Of a DNA stretch of 64,000 nt, positions 8,587 to 16,862 are shown piece by piece; positions within the stretch are counted from its first letter, which is position 1; every line of letters begins with the position of its first letter. The position numbers and the translations under genes are program-made. Under the pieces are notes generated by a model. That model saw only the letters and a program-made list of their open reading frames with translations, ran no database searches and was not told the DNA's origin. This stretch comes from Niallia sp. NCCP-28. Its GTDB lineage: Bacteria > Bacillota > Bacilli > Bacillales > Cytobacillaceae. The stretch lies in the NCBI RefSeq assembly GCF_023168165.1, contig NZ_BQYJ01000001.1, positions 1 through 64,000 on the forward strand, in the 5' to 3' direction.

Positions 8587-9861
8587 TTATTTAGTTGAAA
8601 ATTTCACCTTTGATTTATAATCGTCTGCTGCTTTTAAAGCCTTATCCAGCGTTTTTTTGCCTAAAAGCCATTCGGCGATATAACTTCCGCTTTGTTCTTG
8701 ATATGGCCATGGAATCTGTACATTCCCTACGTTTGCATCAAGGGCCCCAATGCTCTTGTAATGATTGATATCATCTACATATGGCGCTTTTACATCTGAA
8801 ACTACATCAGGTATTAAACTTTCTGTTTGCACAATATCAATGTACTTTTTAGCCATTTCTTTATTTGCAGCAAAAATTTCTAATACTTGTTTCACTTCTT
8901 TCGGATACTTTGTTTTTGCACTTCCAGAAAACGTATGATCTGGCTGCATAATGATTTTAGTATTATTTGCATCTGTTGCAGGGGTTGGAAAAAAGCCGAT
9001 TTCAAGATCTGGATTATTTTTCAGCACCTGAGCAGTTGACCACGTGCCTATAATCCACATAGCCGTTTCCTCTTTTGCAAACATTTCGGCAGCTCCAGTA
9101 AAGTCTAAACCAAATGGATCTTTATTAGAGTATTTAGATACATCTTTGAAATGTTCGAACACTGTTTTGAATTCAGAAGACGCAGCAAAGGACACTTTCC
9201 CTTTTTGCAAATCATTTCCCCAGGTTGGATATTTTGAAAATACTTCTAACGTTGCAAACTGATTAAAATTATTGCCAATTTGATAATCTTTAAAATGATT
9301 TGTAAATGGAGTAATCCCCTTGCTTTTTAATGTTTCTGCAACTTCCATTAGCTCCTCCCATGTTTTTGGTATTTCAATGTGATTTTCTGTAAAAATTTTT
9401 TTATTGTAGAATACCCCTTGAAAATTGGATGTATATGGAACTGCATAATCCTTTCCATCAATTTGCAGTGCTTTTCTAATATCTGCCGGAAATTCATTCA
9501 TAAAATCCTCTGAAGAAAGATCCATTAAATGCTCCGCATATTTCGGATGATCTCCGCCCTTGATCATAATAATGTCCGGCAATTGATTTCCCGCGATTCT
9601 TGTTTGCATAACAGAGCTAAAATCCGTATCCCAGTTTATGTATTCAAATTCAAGCTTTACATTGGGGAGCTCTTTTTCAACCGTTTCTTTGATTAATTTT
9701 TCTGACTCTTTCGTGTTGGTTCCATTCCAGTCCAAAACCTTTAATGTCACCTTTCCATCTTTTGAAGTACCAGAAGAACCTGAACTGCATGCAACAAGAA
9801 GTGATGCGATAATTGATAAAACCAAACTTAAGCGCAGCCATTTAAATAGACTTTTTTTCAT
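8587..9861 (-). CDS. melE: Sugar-binding lipoprotein of ABC importer, family 1
   Basis: A 424-residue extracellular solute-binding lipoprotein. The signal peptide ends in L-V-A-C with the lipid-modified cysteine at residue 25, followed by a Gly/Ser linker. Mature-domain features of family 1 sugar-binding proteins are present: L-K-V-L-D-W near the start, L-P-D-I-I-M-I-K-G-G, and P-K-T-W-E-E-L. It is the first gene of the importer operon and is followed by both permeases. Its start follows a GGGGGAA-type ribosome binding site. The promoter region upstream carries a cre-like site. Confidence 0.85.
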   Translation of the reverse strand: MKKSLFKWLRLSLVLSIIASLLVACSSGSSGTSKDGKVTLKVLDWNGTNTKESEKLIKETVEKELPNVKLEFEYINWDTDFSSVMQTRIAGNQLPDIIMIKGGDHPKYAEHLMDLSSEDFMNEFPADIRKALQIDGKDYAVPYTSNFQGVFYNKKIFTENHIEIPKTWEELMEVAETLKSKGITPFTNHFKDYQIGNNFNQFATLEVFSKYPTWGNDLQKGKVSFAASSEFKTVFEHFKDVSKYSNKDPFGLDFTGAAEMFAKEETAMWIIGTWSTAQVLKNNPDLEIGFFPTPATDANNTKIIMQPDHTFSGSAKTKYPKEVKQVLEIFAANKEMAKKYIDIVQTESLIPDVVSDVKAPYVDDINHYKSIGALDANVGNVQIPWPYQEQSGSYIAEWLLGKKTLDKALKAADDYKSKVKFSTK

Positions 9862-10003
9862 TTTCGAATTTCCCCCTAGTATATATTTAATCCCTAACTT
9901 TTCTGTAAAAAATATAGGGAATTTTGCTAACTTAAATATAAAAACTATAATTAAAGTTCTAGCTAATAGAAGGCATTAAAGTGAAATATTATGTCTACCT
10001 TTA

Positions 10004-10032
10004 AAAAAGCGCTTACATTTTATAGTATTATA
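10004..10032 (-). promoter_or_regulatory. cre-like site and -10 upstream of melE
   Basis: AAAAAGCGCTTACA (10004-10017) matches 12 of 14 cre positions. On the minus strand a TATAAT (10032-10027) precedes it by about 10 nt, so the cre site would overlap the transcription start, as expected for CcpA repression. I could not find a convincing -35, which fits an AraC-activated promoter. Confidence 0.5.
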
Positions 10033-10521
10033 ATCTCAAACCTTTTGATATTCTCACATACTAAAATCTAGCTTTTGACTTTACACTGTTCAAACTAAAC
10101 TTATCTATAAATCTTATATACATATTCCCTCCTCCATACTCTTATTTCCACGATATATAGCCAAAAATGTTCATGTAATCTTGCTAACTTTATTATATAT
10201 ACACTAAATTTACAGTACAATATAGAATCCTAACCTCTTCCTTTAATTCATGTTTAAAATCCTAACTTTTGAGTATTATGTTTCCATCTGCACCAATAAA
10301 AAAGCTATGGCTTTTTTATTTAACGATCATTGACTGCAAATCTTTTATTTAAAGAGCAGTTTGAATGTTTATTATATTAGATCCCTTTCTTTTGCCTTAT
10401 CTAACCGTTTTATTTTAAACTTTCATATTAGCTAGTTTAATAAATTATTGGTCTCTTCCTTATCCTCAGCGATTAAATTTAGACTCTTATGCAATGTCCG
10501 CTTCTTTTTTTATATTGGCTA

Positions 10522-10552
10522 CTGATAAAAAGGATATTTATCAGCTTTTTAT
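10522..10552 (+). terminator. Terminator-like hairpin without an obvious gene
   Basis: A perfect 8-bp stem (CTGATAAA/TTTATCAG) is followed by CTTTTT. No open frame precedes it. It insulates the aldolase promoter from upstream transcription or ends a small untranslated RNA. Confidence 0.5.
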
Positions 10553-10650
10553 AATAAAACAGCAAAATCTTATGAAATATAATGGTATACTCCATATGGT
10601 AAAACAATTTAAACTTTGGGAGGAATTTATCACTTTTTTGAAAAATAAGT

Positions 10651-10680
10651 TTGACACCTTTGGATCAGTCATGATATAAA
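10651..10680 (+). promoter_or_regulatory. Sigma-A promoter of the aldolase-domain gene
   Basis: TTGACA (10651-10656) and TATAAA (10675-10680) are 18 bases apart, or 17 with the overlapping ATATAA. They stand about 57 nt before the preferred ATG at 10737. Confidence 0.65.
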
Positions 10681-10736
10681 GCATAAAAGTGAAAAAAATT
10701 GCTAATACGCAGAAGAAACAGGGGGAAGTTACTAAT

Positions 10737-11696
10737 ATGGAAAATAATAGCAAAATTATAGACTGTACCATTCGTGATGGAGGGTTAGTCAACAATTGGG
10801 ATTTCAGCGTGGAATTTGTGCAAGACTTGTATAATGGCTTAAGTGCAGCTGGCGTAGAATACATGGAAATTGGCTACAAAAACTCTGCTAGGCTTTTGAA
10901 CGCGACTGAACCCAATCCATGGAGATTTCTTGACGATAACTTCCTGAAAGAAATTATTCCTGAGAAAAAATTCACAAAATTATCTGCTTTAGTAGATATC
11001 GGACGTGTAGATCCAAATGACATCTTGCCACGTGAGCAAAGTGCTTTAGATATGATTCGAATAGCGTGCTATATCCGTGAAGTGGACAAAGGTTTGGAGC
11101 TTGTACAAATGTTTCATGATTTGGGATATGAGACTTCACTCAACATTATGGCTTTATCTAGTGTACCTGAACATCAGCTTATCGAAGCATTTAAAATGGT
11201 GAAAGAAAGTCCAGTAGATGTTGTATATATTGTAGACTCTTTCGGAAGCTTAGATCCTGCGGGCATTAAACACCAAGTGAATAAGTTCCAATCGTTGATT
11301 CCTAACAAACAGCTTGGAATCCATACGCATAACAATATGCAGCTAGCATTCGCCAATACATTAACTGCATTTCAAAATGGAGTCACCTTCCTTGATTCAT
11401 CTGTTTATGGCATGGGGCGAGCGGCCGGCAACTGCAACACGGAGCTTCTCGTTAGCTATATCCAAAAAACAAGCTATGAAATTAAACCAGTTCTTGGCAT
11501 TATTGAAAAGCATATGCTAGAAATGCGCCAAAAATGGGAATGGGGCTATATTATTCCTTATATGATCTCTGGTGTACTTAATGAACATCCACGTGTGGCC
11601 ATGGCTTACCGCGATAGCGCCGACCGTGACAAGTTTGTAGCTTTTTATGACAAAGTAACAACACCCGAAGCCACTGTGGCCCCGGCGTTTAAGTAG
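10737..11696 (+). CDS. Aldolase catalytic domain (HMGL-like) protein
   Basis: A 319-residue TIM-barrel protein of the HMG-CoA lyase/4-hydroxy-2-oxovalerate aldolase superfamily. The N-terminal I-I-D-C-T-I-R-D-G-G motif supplies the metal-binding Asp, and L-G-I-H-T-H-N-N near the middle of the protein carries the two histidines of the metal site. G-M-G-R-A-A-G-N-C completes the barrel signature. These support a metal-dependent retro-aldol or acyl-condensing enzyme of unknown substrate. The frame is open from a GTG at 10689, but the ATG at 10737 has the strong site GGGGGAAG and is preferred. It is alone under its own promoter, followed by a DUF4395 gene and a very strong terminator. Confidence 0.75.
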   Translation: MENNSKIIDCTIRDGGLVNNWDFSVEFVQDLYNGLSAAGVEYMEIGYKNSARLLNATEPNPWRFLDDNFLKEIIPEKKFTKLSALVDIGRVDPNDILPREQSALDMIRIACYIREVDKGLELVQMFHDLGYETSLNIMALSSVPEHQLIEAFKMVKESPVDVVYIVDSFGSLDPAGIKHQVNKFQSLIPNKQLGIHTHNNMQLAFANTLTAFQNGVTFLDSSVYGMGRAAGNCNTELLVSYIQKTSYEIKPVLGIIEKHMLEMRQKWEWGYIIPYMISGVLNEHPRVAMAYRDSADRDKFVAFYDKVTTPEATVAPAFK

Positions 11697-11721
11697 ATTA
11701 GATGCTAAAAGTCTTTTCTAT

Positions 11722-12081
11722 GTGAGTGTTCTTTTCGCACTGCTAGCTTATAAATCAATACTTTTCCTTCCAAGCATTATAGGAGTTTATACGTTAATAA
11801 CAAAAAAGAATCCTATTATATTAATTTGGAAAAGATTTCTCAAAAAGCCGTTGTCCCGATATGTAATGGAAGACAAAAATCAACAGCTCTTTAATCAATG
11901 GATAGCAACAGCATGTCTTGGATTGTCTATAGTTTTCTTCCAACTCCGATGGAACATGCTAGGATGTGTTTTTAGTGTGATGGTTCTGTTGGTCGCTGGC
12001 ATTGCGTTGGCGGGATTTTGCATCGGCTGCTTTATCCCGTATCGTTATATAATGTGGAAACATAAAAACGTGGAAAAATGA
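11722..12081 (+). CDS. DUF4395-type membrane protein, probably 5'-truncated
   Basis: A 119-residue hydrophobic protein resembling DUF4395. It has N-P-I-I after the first hydrophobic segment, F-N-Q-W-I-A-T-A-C-L-G-L-S before the third, and the family's A-G-F-C-I-G-C-F near the end. Three or four membrane segments are predicted. Family members usually begin about 20 residues earlier with a conserved P-x-P-L-V-x-x-N-Q stretch that is missing here. The only start is a GTG at 11722 without a clear ribosome binding site. I suspect a decayed or truncated copy, although it lies just downstream of the aldolase gene and shares its terminator. Confidence 0.5.
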   Translation: MSVLFALLAYKSILFLPSIIGVYTLITKKNPIILIWKRFLKKPLSRYVMEDKNQQLFNQWIATACLGLSIVFFQLRWNMLGCVFSVMVLLVAGIALAGFCIGCFIPYRYIMWKHKNVEK

Positions 12082-12095
12082 TCCTTTTATCTTAT

Positions 12096-12147
12096 AAAGT
12101 GAAACTTCAATCAGTGGGGGTTTTACTGCCCGTTAATGCGTGATAAA
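12096..12147 (+). repeat. Dispersed intergenic repeat, short form, copy B
   Basis: About 52 nt. Begins AAAGTGAAACTTCAATCAG, continues GGGGGTTTTACTGCCCG and ends TTAATGCGTGATAAA. It matches copies C and F along its length and looks like the long form with the middle removed. It lies between the DUF4395 gene and its terminator. Confidence 0.65.
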
Positions 12148-12157
12148 TTTAATCCTA

Positions 12158-12206
12158 AAAAGCCATTTATCATTGTTTGCTTACCAAACAATGATAAATG
12201 GCTTTT
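12158..12206. terminator. Very strong hairpin terminator
   Basis: A perfect 22-bp inverted repeat (12158-12179 with 12185-12206) with a 5-nt loop CTTAC, A-rich before and T-rich after the stem. It ends the aldolase/DUF4395 unit. It is unusually long and perfect for an ordinary terminator. Confidence 0.8.
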
Positions 12207-12377
12207 ATAGTTCATCAATTGATTGCAGTGTATGCAAGGCATAAGCTTTTTCACACATATCTAGTGCATAAAGTGCTGCATGCTTCTATAGTTCTAGAAA
12301 TGACTTATTCTAATAAAGCATGGACGGTTTATATTTAATATTGTTGAAAAAACTAAGTTCACAATAAAAGTCTTTTG

Positions 12378-13013
12378 TTAATTTGTGTTTTGTCCTCCAC
12401 CATTTAATCCTTCTTTAATAAGCTTGTTGACTTTACTGTTTACTACCAATCCCATATGACCAACACCGCTGATTTGAACATTTTTTGCTCCTTGTAGGGT
12501 TGAAAGTCGATTAGGCACCAAATAGTCGCCTTTGCTGTAAATGGAAGTATAAAGGATTTTATGATTAGGATCTGTCCCCACAGGAGCTTTGGATGTTACA
12601 AACTTATTTGGAGAACCTAATGTTATCACATCATTTACTTTGCTTCCGCCGTCATTGAGAATATATGTCAAGGCATTTATGCCTCCTGCGCTGTGTCCAA
12701 TCATATCAACCTTGCTTTTTCCTGTTTTCTTTAACACTTCATCTACATAAGAAGCAAGCTGTCTTGCATTATTTAAACTATTTCCAGTTTTATCTATCAT
12801 TTCAATCGCATAGAGTTCATTGTCGGACCAGCCTTGTTTTTTCAAATAGTTTTTAATGGCATAAAAATTCGTACTGTTTCCTCCTGCTCCATGAATATAA
12901 ATAACGGGATCATGGGCGTTTGACTGTGCTTTTGAAACAGAAGGCTGAATACCAACAACAGAAAAAGTAATAGCCATGCATGCAACTAGTGAAATTATAT
13001 TTTTGATTTTCAT
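12378..13013 (-). CDS. lipA: Secreted lipase, Bacillus LipA family
   Basis: A 211-residue secreted alpha/beta-hydrolase, the minimal lipase size of Bacillus LipA/LipB. A signal peptide of about 30 residues ends near S-K-A-Q. The oxyanion H-G-A-G-G lies at residues 41-45. The catalytic triad is readable: Ser108 in G-H-S-A-G, Asp163 in S-K-G-D-Y-L-V-P and His186 in G-V-G-H-M-G-L. The nucleophile elbow is G-x-S-x-G rather than the A-x-S-x-G typical of B. subtilis LipA. It hydrolyses acyl esters outside the cell. It is a single gene preceded by AGGAGGAAA. No near neighbour is functionally linked. Confidence 0.85.
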   Translation of the reverse strand: MKIKNIISLVACMAITFSVVGIQPSVSKAQSNAHDPVIYIHGAGGNSTNFYAIKNYLKKQGWSDNELYAIEMIDKTGNSLNNARQLASYVDEVLKKTGKSKVDMIGHSAGGINALTYILNDGGSKVNDVITLGSPNKFVTSKAPVGTDPNHKILYTSIYSKGDYLVPNRLSTLQGAKNVQISGVGHMGLVVNSKVNKLIKEGLNGGGQNTN

Positions 13014-13278
13014 TATTTTCCTCCTAGGTGTTTGACTGCTATCTTGCTATATTAATTGTTATACATTTTAGGAGGAGAAACAACCGGCAACTTTTGCTAA
13101 CTATGGTTGGATAGACCACATAAAGTAAAATTTCTCTCTAATTTAAAATAATTTCTGGCTATTACTTTGACAATTGATAATAGAGAGTTGTTTATTTCAA
13201 ACAAAAGCTACTTAGAAATATATCAAGGTCATTATAGCAAGCTGTCGTTGAATAAAATGTCTCTTTATCTATAAATTA

Positions 13279-13614
13279 TTACCTTTCTTTTTTTAGTTTA
13301 AAAACAATAAAATCAGGACATCTAAAATCTTCTTCAAAAGCAGGATATTTTTCCAACATTTCTTTTGATGGTTTTGGCTCTACTATATTTTCTAAAATAA
13401 AACCTGTTTTAGTTAAAGCATTTATATAACTTGTTAATGTTCTATGGAAGAATAATATTTTTTCTTTCTCCCCCAACCCTTGTTCATATCCCCCTTCATA
13501 AAAGCATTTATCTACATTCCAATGTAACTTTTCATCACCCTTTGTTTTCTCCCAGCCACTTTCTGGCGTAATAAAACAAGGATGCAAAATACAAAGGCGG
13601 AATAACGATTTTTG
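13279..13614 (-). pseudogene. SAM-methyltransferase C-terminal remnant
   Basis: About 110 codons on the minus strand match the C-terminal part of class I SAM-dependent methyltransferases: H-P-C-F-I-T-P, then H-W-N-V-D-x-C-F-Y-E-G, then F-F-H-R-T-L-T-S-Y-I-N-A-L, and a final F-R-C-P-D-F-I-V-F-K-L. The SAM-binding N-terminal half (the D/E-x-G-x-G-x-G region) is missing, and no ribosome binding site precedes the internal ATG at 13587. Upstream the frame breaks into non-coding sequence that overlaps another small relic on the opposite strand. Confidence 0.65.
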
Positions 13615-13691
13615 GACAAGGGGCTGGAAATCACAATCAGGATATTATCGCTAAATTGTTCTATTCTTACACATACCATTATGGCTGCTAA
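13575..13691 (+). pseudogene. Short unknown coding relic
   Basis: The plus frame reads K-Y-K-G-G-I-T-I-F-G-Q-G-A-G-N-H-N-Q-D-I-I-A-K-L and continues to a TAA at 13689-13691. Composition and codon use look protein-like, but there is no start codon or ribosome binding site, and I do not recognise the family. It is probably the C-terminal end of a lost gene fused to the methyltransferase relic by a deletion. Confidence 0.25.
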
Positions 13692-13719
13692 CAGCTTGTC
13701 TATTTAATTAAACAACAGA

Positions 13720-13765
13720 AAAAATCGCCTTACTCGCAAATGAATGTTTGCAAGTTAAGGCGATT
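13720..13765 (-). terminator. Terminator of the amino acid ABC importer
   Basis: AATCGCCTTAaCTTGCAAA pairs with TTTGCgAGTAAGGCGATT and is followed by T residues on the minus strand, 23 nt after the stop of the ATPase gene. Confidence 0.8.
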
Positions 13766-13787
13766 CCGATTAAAAATATCATTTTGC

Positions 13788-14519
13788 TTATGACAACACT
13801 TTATTCAAGAAATCTTTTGTCCGTTCATTTTGCGGGTTTCCAAATATTTCTTGTGGATTGCCCTGTTCGACAATATAACCATTATCCATAAAAATAACAC
13901 GGTCTGCCACTTCTTTGGCGAAGCCCATTTCATGTGTCACAATAACCATTGTCATGCCTTCTTGAGCCAATTGTTTAATAACAGCTAAAACTTCGCCAAC
14001 CATTTCTGGGTCAAGAGCGCTTGTCGGTTCATCAAACAACATAATATCCGGATTCATTGCAAGGGCACGCGCGATGGCAACCCTTTGTTTTTGTCCACCA
14101 GATAATTTTGCTGGATTTGCTTTTGCCTTATCTTTTAAACCAACACGGTCTAAAAGCTTTAAAGCCGTCTCTTGCGCTTGTGCTTTTGTTGCCTTTTTCA
14201 ATTCAACAGGCGCAAGAGTAATATTATCTAAAATATTTAAATTAGGAAAAAGATTAAAATGCTGGAATACCATTCCAATATTTTCTCTCACTTTATTAAT
14301 ATTGGTGCTTTTATCTGTCAATTTAACATCATTGACAATAACTTCGCCACCAGTCACTTCTTCCAACATATTCAAACAGCGAAGAAGTGTACTTTTACCC
14401 GAACCAGAAGGACCAATTAAACAAACAACTTCCCCTTCTTTCACTTGCAGGTCAATTGACTTTAAAACTTCTAAATCACCGTAAGATTTTTTTAAATTCG
14501 TTACTTTAAGCTTTTCCAT
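13788..14519 (-). CDS. glnQ: Polar amino acid ABC transporter ATP-binding protein
   Basis: A 243-residue ABC ATPase of the polar amino acid (PAAT) family. Walker A is G-P-S-G-S-G-K-S-T (residues 36-44), followed by the Q-loop in V-F-Q-H-F-N-L-F. The signature is L-S-G-G-Q-K-Q-R, and Walker B is I-M-L-F-D-E-P with the switch histidine in V-T-H-E-M-G-F. Full length and intact. Its start overlaps the upstream binding-protein/permease gene by 14 bases, so the two are translationally coupled and form a complete two-gene importer. The V-F-Q-H-F-N-L-F and D-P-E-M-V-G-E segments fit glutamine, arginine or cystine importers. The substrate is not certain. Confidence 0.85.
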   Translation of the reverse strand: MEKLKVTNLKKSYGDLEVLKSIDLQVKEGEVVCLIGPSGSGKSTLLRCLNMLEEVTGGEVIVNDVKLTDKSTNINKVRENIGMVFQHFNLFPNLNILDNITLAPVELKKATKAQAQETALKLLDRVGLKDKAKANPAKLSGGQKQRVAIARALAMNPDIMLFDEPTSALDPEMVGEVLAVIKQLAQEGMTMVIVTHEMGFAKEVADRVIFMDNGYIVEQGNPQEIFGNPQNERTKDFLNKVLS

Positions 14520-15960
14520 TTTTAATCCTTCTTTCTAAAACATTTGACACTTTTGTTAAAATCATAATCACAACAAAGTACATAGCACCGACAATAATCC
14601 ACATTTGGAATGATTCTAAGTTTCTTGCGATAATGATTTTTCCGCTTTGGGTCAATTCATTGATGCCGATGATGGAAAGGATGGATGTATCCTTTAATGT
14701 GATAACAAATTGGTTGATGAATGCCGGAATCATTAATTGAATGGCTTGTGGCAGAACAACTTTAGACATTGCTTTTCCATATGGAAGCCCCAAACTGCGA
14801 GCTGCCTCCATTTGCCCTTTATCAACAGACTCAATTCCTCCACGGACAATTTCAGCCATATAGGCACCTGCATTTAAACTTAATGTAATAAGCCCTGCTG
14901 CAATTGCGGAAATACGGAAATCAAGTGCTGCTGGAATGCCAAAATAAATGAAGAATGCTTGTACAATCAACGGTGTTCCTCTAAAAATATCAATATAAAT
15001 GCCCGCTATAATTCGCAATGCTCTGTTTTTAGCAATACGCATTAAACCAAAGATAACTCCTACTACTGTTGCAATTAATAGAGAAACTACTGTTAAAATC
15101 AACGTCATCTTTAAACCGCTTAGCAAACTTGGCAAACTTTCTTTTAATAAACCAAAGTAACTCGAATCTTTTGTTTGCTCAGAACCGGTTTCTAAATATT
15201 TATCCATAATTTTTTGATATTCCCCAGAAGCTTTTAAGTTCGTCAGTCCATCATTAAACATTTTTAAAAGTTCTGCATTTTGCCCTTTAGAAACAGCAAA
15301 TCCATAAGAATTACCTGCTTCTTTATCTGTAACGATTTTTAATCCGTTTCCTTGTTTAATTCCATATGCCAATACAGGATAATCATCAAATACTGCAACA
15401 GAGTTTCCTGTCTTTACATCTTCATACATATTGGCAGAGTCATCAAATGTAACGATTTTAAATCCATATTTATCTTGAATGCTTTCAGCGAATGTTGCTC
15501 CTTCTGTACCTGTTTTAACAGCTACTCTTTTTCCCTTTAAATCTTTATATGAGGAAACAGTGTCATTGTCTTTGCCCACCGCCATAATAATCCCGGAATC
15601 AAAATAAGGCTCAGAGAAGTCAAATTTTAATTTTCTTTCATCTGTAATGCTCATACCTGCAATAACAGCATCCACTTGCTTTGATTCTAATGCCTGCACT
15701 GCTGCATTAAATCCTAATGGTTTCATTTCATATTTAAAGCCTTGATCTTCTGCAATAGCGTTAACCAAATCCATATCTATTCCAACAAAATCACCATTTG
15801 TATCTTGAAACTCAAATGGCGCAAATGTTATATCAGTTGCGATGGTATATGTTTTTTCTGCCGCGTTCGCATGGTTAGAAGGCAAAAACAGATTAGCAGC
15901 AGTTAATAACACCACCATCAACATAAATAACCTGGTAAAATTATACGTTTTTTTCATCAT
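14506..15960 (-). CDS. Fused amino acid-binding protein and ABC permease
   Basis: A 484-residue fusion. Residues 1-33 are a signal peptide or membrane anchor. About 34-260 form a family 3 solute-binding domain ([14 protein letters not shown], then [10 protein letters not shown]). About 275-484 form a HisMQ-type permease with [13 protein letters not shown] as the EAA loop. Such fusions tether the receptor to the translocator and are known in Firmicutes. It is the first gene of the operon and is followed by the ATPase. Substrate inferred as a polar amino acid such as glutamine. The start follows AAAGGAG. Confidence 0.85.
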   Translation of the reverse strand: MMKKTYNFTRLFMLMVVLLTAANLFLPSNHANAAEKTYTIATDITFAPFEFQDTNGDFVGIDMDLVNAIAEDQGFKYEMKPLGFNAAVQALESKQVDAVIAGMSITDERKLKFDFSEPYFDSGIIMAVGKDNDTVSSYKDLKGKRVAVKTGTEGATFAESIQDKYGFKIVTFDDSANMYEDVKTGNSVAVFDDYPVLAYGIKQGNGLKIVTDKEAGNSYGFAVSKGQNAELLKMFNDGLTNLKASGEYQKIMDKYLETGSEQTKDSSYFGLLKESLPSLLSGLKMTLILTVVSLLIATVVGVIFGLMRIAKNRALRIIAGIYIDIFRGTPLIVQAFFIYFGIPAALDFRISAIAAGLITLSLNAGAYMAEIVRGGIESVDKGQMEAARSLGLPYGKAMSKVVLPQAIQLMIPAFINQFVITLKDTSILSIIGINELTQSGKIIIARNLESFQMWIIVGAMYFVVIMILTKVSNVLERRIKNGKA

Positions 15961-16180
15961 CTAGCTCCTTTAAAACAAATATTATAAATTTTTGTTAAGA
16001 ATATATGTTTTTTATCCTATATTCTTAACAAAAAGATTTCAAAACCTAAATTATGTAAGATAATCTAACATAAAACACTAATTTACATAATACTATGAAA
16101 TAAACTAATTGTACAGTTGAGAATGCTAAAGGATTAGCAGAAATTCATCACCTTTTAATAAAAGGTCTCTGTTAGACTTT

Positions 16181-16311
16181 CCTGTTGATTGCATCGAAAG
16201 TCGTTCACTTCCAAAGAGCAGTCTGTAAGCCTTCTCTCCTGCGGGGTCTCTCTTTGAATCGATTCTTCCCGAGCATTCCACCTCAATGAATAAAATAGCT
16301 CAAAATCAACA
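16181..16311. repeat. Degenerate Bacillaceae palindromic repeat
   Basis: Bounded by CCTGTTGATT and AAAATCAACA, an inverted pair, with CTCCTGCGGGGTCTC inside. These pieces match the long GC-rich palindromic intergenic repeat common in Bacillus genomes, here much eroded. Recognition is from memory of that repeat type and would need a search. Confidence 0.45.
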
Positions 16312-16395
16312 TTAAACTTTAATATAACAAAAACACAGTTAGAGCTTAATAATAATAATATTTTTACAAGCTAGACTTATTATTTACTATTAAAT

Positions 16396-16448
16396 AAAAA
16401 ACTTACATGCATTCGCCTCAAACTCAGCTAAATGCATGTAAGTTTTTT
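16396..16448. terminator. Bidirectional terminator
   Basis: An 18-bp perfect inverted repeat: A6-CTTACATGCATT at 16396-16413 with AATGCATGTAAG-T6 at 16431-16448. It lies 13 nt past the stop of a small minus-strand open frame, which supports transcription of that frame. Confidence 0.8.
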
Positions 16449-16461
16449 ATTAATATAAACC

Positions 16462-16626
16462 TCAAATTTTTTTAGAATCAGAAAGTGCAGGAAAGCTTTT
16501 TTTGCCATTTACCTTATAGGCATTTCGCGAAACTATAATCAATGTGCTAAATAAGAATAGTGCTGTTGCAATCAGCTTCACTCTTGTTCTGGAAATTCTA
16601 GCAAAATAAGCAAGTGTTTCAATCAT
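16462..16626 (-). CDS. Possible small membrane protein (54 residues)
   Basis: An ATG-to-TGA frame of 54 codons encodes a basic N-terminus, one hydrophobic segment (L-I-A-T-A-L-F-L-F-S-T-L-I-I-V, about residues 18-32) and a Lys/Ser-rich tail. It ends 13 nt before a strong terminator on the same strand. Against it, I see no clear ribosome binding site and no known family. It could be a genuine small single-pass protein or the end of a decayed gene. Confidence 0.35.
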   Translation of the reverse strand: MIETLAYFARISRTRVKLIATALFLFSTLIIVSRNAYKVNGKKSFPALSDSKKI

Positions 16627-16773
16627 GGTTATAATTATAGAAAAAAAGAGATAATAATGATTTTAGTCATCAATTTCATGTAATATGCCTCAATAAATTT
16701 TTCTATTGATATTAGAAAAGAAAAATAAAAAAACAGCTAGGAATATTTTAGAAGTTTTATTAGTATGACCTAT

Positions 16774-16805
16774 AAAAAATCCCTGTTTCTATTTAATAGA
16801 AACAG
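16774..16805 (-). terminator. Terminator of the sugar transporter gene
   Basis: On the minus strand CTGTTTCTATT pairs with AATAGAAACAG and is followed by GGATTTTTTAT. It lies about 60 nt after the stop of the IolT-like gene. Confidence 0.7.
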
Positions 16806-16862
16806 AGTCGTCTTATTAGCTATTACTCCAATTCGATAAAAACAAAGTATACGCTTACATAA

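Larger units (their letters stand above)
9862..10736. other. Long intergenic region with regulatory sites
   Basis: AT-rich gap between the divergent importer operon and the aldolase gene. It holds a cre-like site with a -10-like TATAAT on the minus strand, two short terminator-like hairpins (10295-10320 and 10522-10552) and a good sigma-A promoter at 10651-10680. I see no gene. The hairpin at 10522-10552 (CTGATAAA, 7-nt loop, TTTATCAG, then CTTTTT) looks like a true terminator on the plus strand without an evident gene before it, so a small RNA is possible. Confidence 0.5.
15961..16461. other. Intergenic region with degenerate palindromic repeat
   Basis: Holds the promoter region of the amino acid importer (AT-rich, with the partial inverted repeat TTTTTGTTAAGAATATA / TATATTCTTAACAAAAA at about 15992-16033), a degenerate Bacillaceae-type repeat at 16181-16311 and a strong hairpin at 16396-16448. 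I see no gene here. Confidence 0.5.

Noticed and set aside
10494-10679. 61-codon plus-strand frame before the aldolase gene
   Set aside because: It runs through a terminator hairpin and the sigma-A promoter and has no ribosome binding site.
16181-16311. Palindromic block as a CRISPR or intact insertion sequence
   Set aside because: A single degenerate unit with no regular spacing, no transposase frame and no Cas genes nearby.
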